Positions 62,931 to 64,000 of a stretch of 64,000 nt of DNA are shown here, piece after piece; the stretch's first letter is position 1, and every line of letters starts with the position of its first letter. A model generated the notes under the pieces. The model did no database searches, was not told the DNA's origin, and worked only from the letters and a program-made list of their open reading frames with translations. The translations under genes were made by a program, and so were the position numbers. This stretch comes from DATFVJ01 sp963826515 (GTDB lineage: Bacteria > Actinomycetota > Actinomycetes > Streptosporangiales > Streptosporangiaceae): positions 310,001 through 374,000 of the forward strand of contig CAWGXI010000005.1 in NCBI GenBank assembly GCA_963826515.1. Direction: 5' to 3'.

Positions 62931-63841
62931 GCGGGAGCCGGAACGTAGCGTGGTTCGGCCCGGCGAACAACATCGGTCCACAGATGCTGATGGGGTTCCC
63001 GGTACTCCGGATCCATCCGTGACCACGCATCGTCGCGGACACGCAGGTCCGCGAGCGTGACCGTCAGCCAAGCGATCTCGTCGTCGCCGCTTATCCGCCC
63101 GCCAGAGCGGTAGGTGCCGATCGCCTCGCCAACCGCCCGCAGGCCGTCCTCGATCACCGGTCGCAGTATCCCGCCACGCTTACGGCCCGACCGCGCCGAC
63201 CGCGCTACCAGACTGGCCGCCCGGTTCTCGGCGCGGATCGTGGCCTGGGCCATCGACGAGCGCGCCGGACCGCTGAATGGTGCGATGCTCCGCTCAAGCG
63301 CCGCGCGGTCCGGCAGCGTCACGTTGCCCGCCAGCGTCAGCTGGGCTGCGACGGTGCTAGCGGATACGTCGAACGGCACCCCCTCCGCTGGACAGCAACC
63401 AGGGTCGTGGCACATATATGACCAGTACCGGCCGTCCTCGGCCCGGAGCATCTCACGTACCTCGACCCGCGCCTCTTTGAGCCGGGCACAGAACTCTTCC
63501 GCTATCGGCGTGACAAGGGCGCCCGGACCGTACCCGACGACGATCGCCACGCTGACGTGCTGGTTGACGAGCACCGCCGTCGCGTGCTCCGCGATCTCCC
63601 GCGCGTACCCGTCCTCAGGCGGGTCGAGCAGGTCGTACCTGAAGCTGACATGCACCCGGTCGCGGGGCGGCCGGGCGCCGATCACAACCAGGCTGCGTGA
63701 GGGATGGAAGCCGATCAGGTAGGGCACGGCCGCGAGAATTTCGGCTGGGGAGCCGACCTTTACAGGCGGCTGACGCGAGATGTTCGACTGATTCTGCGGG
63801 AGCGCGGTTGGCGCTCCGGTGGAGGATGTAGTGCGTTTCAT
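62693..63841 (-). CDS. DUF4192 domain-containing protein
   Basis: 382 residues from ATG 63841 (no strong RBS; the frame is open to 63925). KVGSPAEILAAVPYLIGFHP SRSLVVIGARPPRDRVHVSF RYDLLDP is the typical DUF4192 opening; later VAIVVGYGPG, ARLKEARVEVREMLRAEDGR YWSYMCHDPGCCP and the C-terminal PAPACLLAFTAWQAGDGALA NVALARALESDPGYTMALLL LEAV. Function unknown, though these proteins are widespread in actinobacteria. Its last ~75 codons are repeated at 18.6 and 45.9 kb. Convergent with, and overlapping, the tail of the racemase-like gene by about 55 bp. Confidence 0.9.
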   Translation of the reverse strand: MKRTTSSTGAPTALPQNQSNISRQPPVKVGSPAEILAAVPYLIGFHPSRSLVVIGARPPRDRVHVSFRYDLLDPPEDGYAREIAEHATAVLVNQHVSVAIVVGYGPGALVTPIAEEFCARLKEARVEVREMLRAEDGRYWSYMCHDPGCCPAEGVPFDVSASTVAAQLTLAGNVTLPDRAALERSIAPFSGPARSSMAQATIRAENRAASLVARSARSGRKRGGILRPVIEDGLRAVGEAIGTYRSGGRISGDDEIAWLTVTLADLRVRDDAWSRMDPEYREPHQHLWTDVVRRAEPRYVPAPACLLAFTAWQAGDGALANVALARALESDPGYTMALLLLEAVGGGLPPSAARLPMTPEEVAASYATVDGRRRPARRRPSA

Positions 63842-63930
63842 ACCGACGAGCGTGCGCGGCAAGACAATACCGCGGTAGAGGAGAATGCGTTTCTGGGGAC
63901 ACTGACGAGTTATAAGGAGACACAAGCTAG

Positions 63931-63963
63931 TTATCCACAGAACTTATCCACAAGTCATCCACA
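63931..63963 (+). promoter_or_regulatory. Cluster of three DnaA-box-like 9-mers
   Basis: TTATCCACA at 63931-63939 and 63944-63952, and TCATCCACA at 63955-63963, all in the same orientation and 11-13 bp apart, so on nearly one helical face. Two match the E. coli DnaA consensus perfectly. They lie about 90 bp upstream of the DUF4192 start. Whether they belong to a replication origin or to DnaA-controlled transcription cannot be seen from this edge. Confidence 0.7.
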
Positions 63964-64000
63964 GAAGCCAGAGCGGGCTTGACTTGAATGATTGGATGCG

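Overview
The window is very GC-rich DNA from a mycelial-type actinomycete (Actinomycetota). Supporting signs are GC-biased third codon positions, frequent GTG starts, a tuberculostearate-type TmsA/TmsB pair, an Acg-family nitroreductase, a CYP12x-like P450, AfsR/SARP-type regulators and an insertion-sequence set familiar from Streptomyces, Frankia and Streptosporangiales relatives. The genus cannot be fixed from the sequence.

Region A (1-18.6 kb) looks like resident chromosome. It holds a partial C-terminal gene, a decayed DUF2252 gene, a 1396-residue enediyne-PKS-like protein whose catalytic residues appear to be replaced, an Acg-like oxidoreductase, a Nudix hydrolase, a small membrane protein, a cytochrome P450, the tmsA-tmsB pair for 10-methyl branched fatty acids, a divergent FMN-binding split-barrel protein, formate-tetrahydrofolate ligase, an HATPase anti-sigma-type protein and a glutamate-racemase-like gene. 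This part is full of short tandem repeats (15-30 bp units) inside and between genes.

Region B (18.6-62.6 kb) is a degraded mobile-element island. About 340 bp, made of the tail of the racemase gene plus the convergent 3' end of a DUF4192 gene, occurs three times in direct orientation (18.49, 45.76 and 62.60 kb). The first copy joins the intact racemase body and the last joins the intact DUF4192 gene, so the two were probably once neighbours and the 44 kb between them arrived later. The island contains three 3'-half tRNA-Tyr fragments that look like att sites, three tyrosine-recombinase genes or pieces, serine-recombinase pieces, a truncated tnsA-tnsB pair, a group II intron remnant, ISAs1, IS630, IS66, IS21, IS5, IS110, IS1182 and IS1634-type pieces (one IS nested in another), and four broken AfsR/SARP regulators. 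Cargo that still looks functional is a TetR-regulated ABC exporter operon, VapBC (with an orphan second VapC), an F420-type nitroreductase, a SagB-type dehydrogenase with a membrane domain, a methyltransferase with a divergent HxlR regulator, and an AbiEi-like/Fic fusion gene cut by an IS.

Region C (62.6-64.0 kb) returns to the chromosome with the intact DUF4192 gene, preceded by a cluster of three DnaA-box-like 9-mers at the end of the window.
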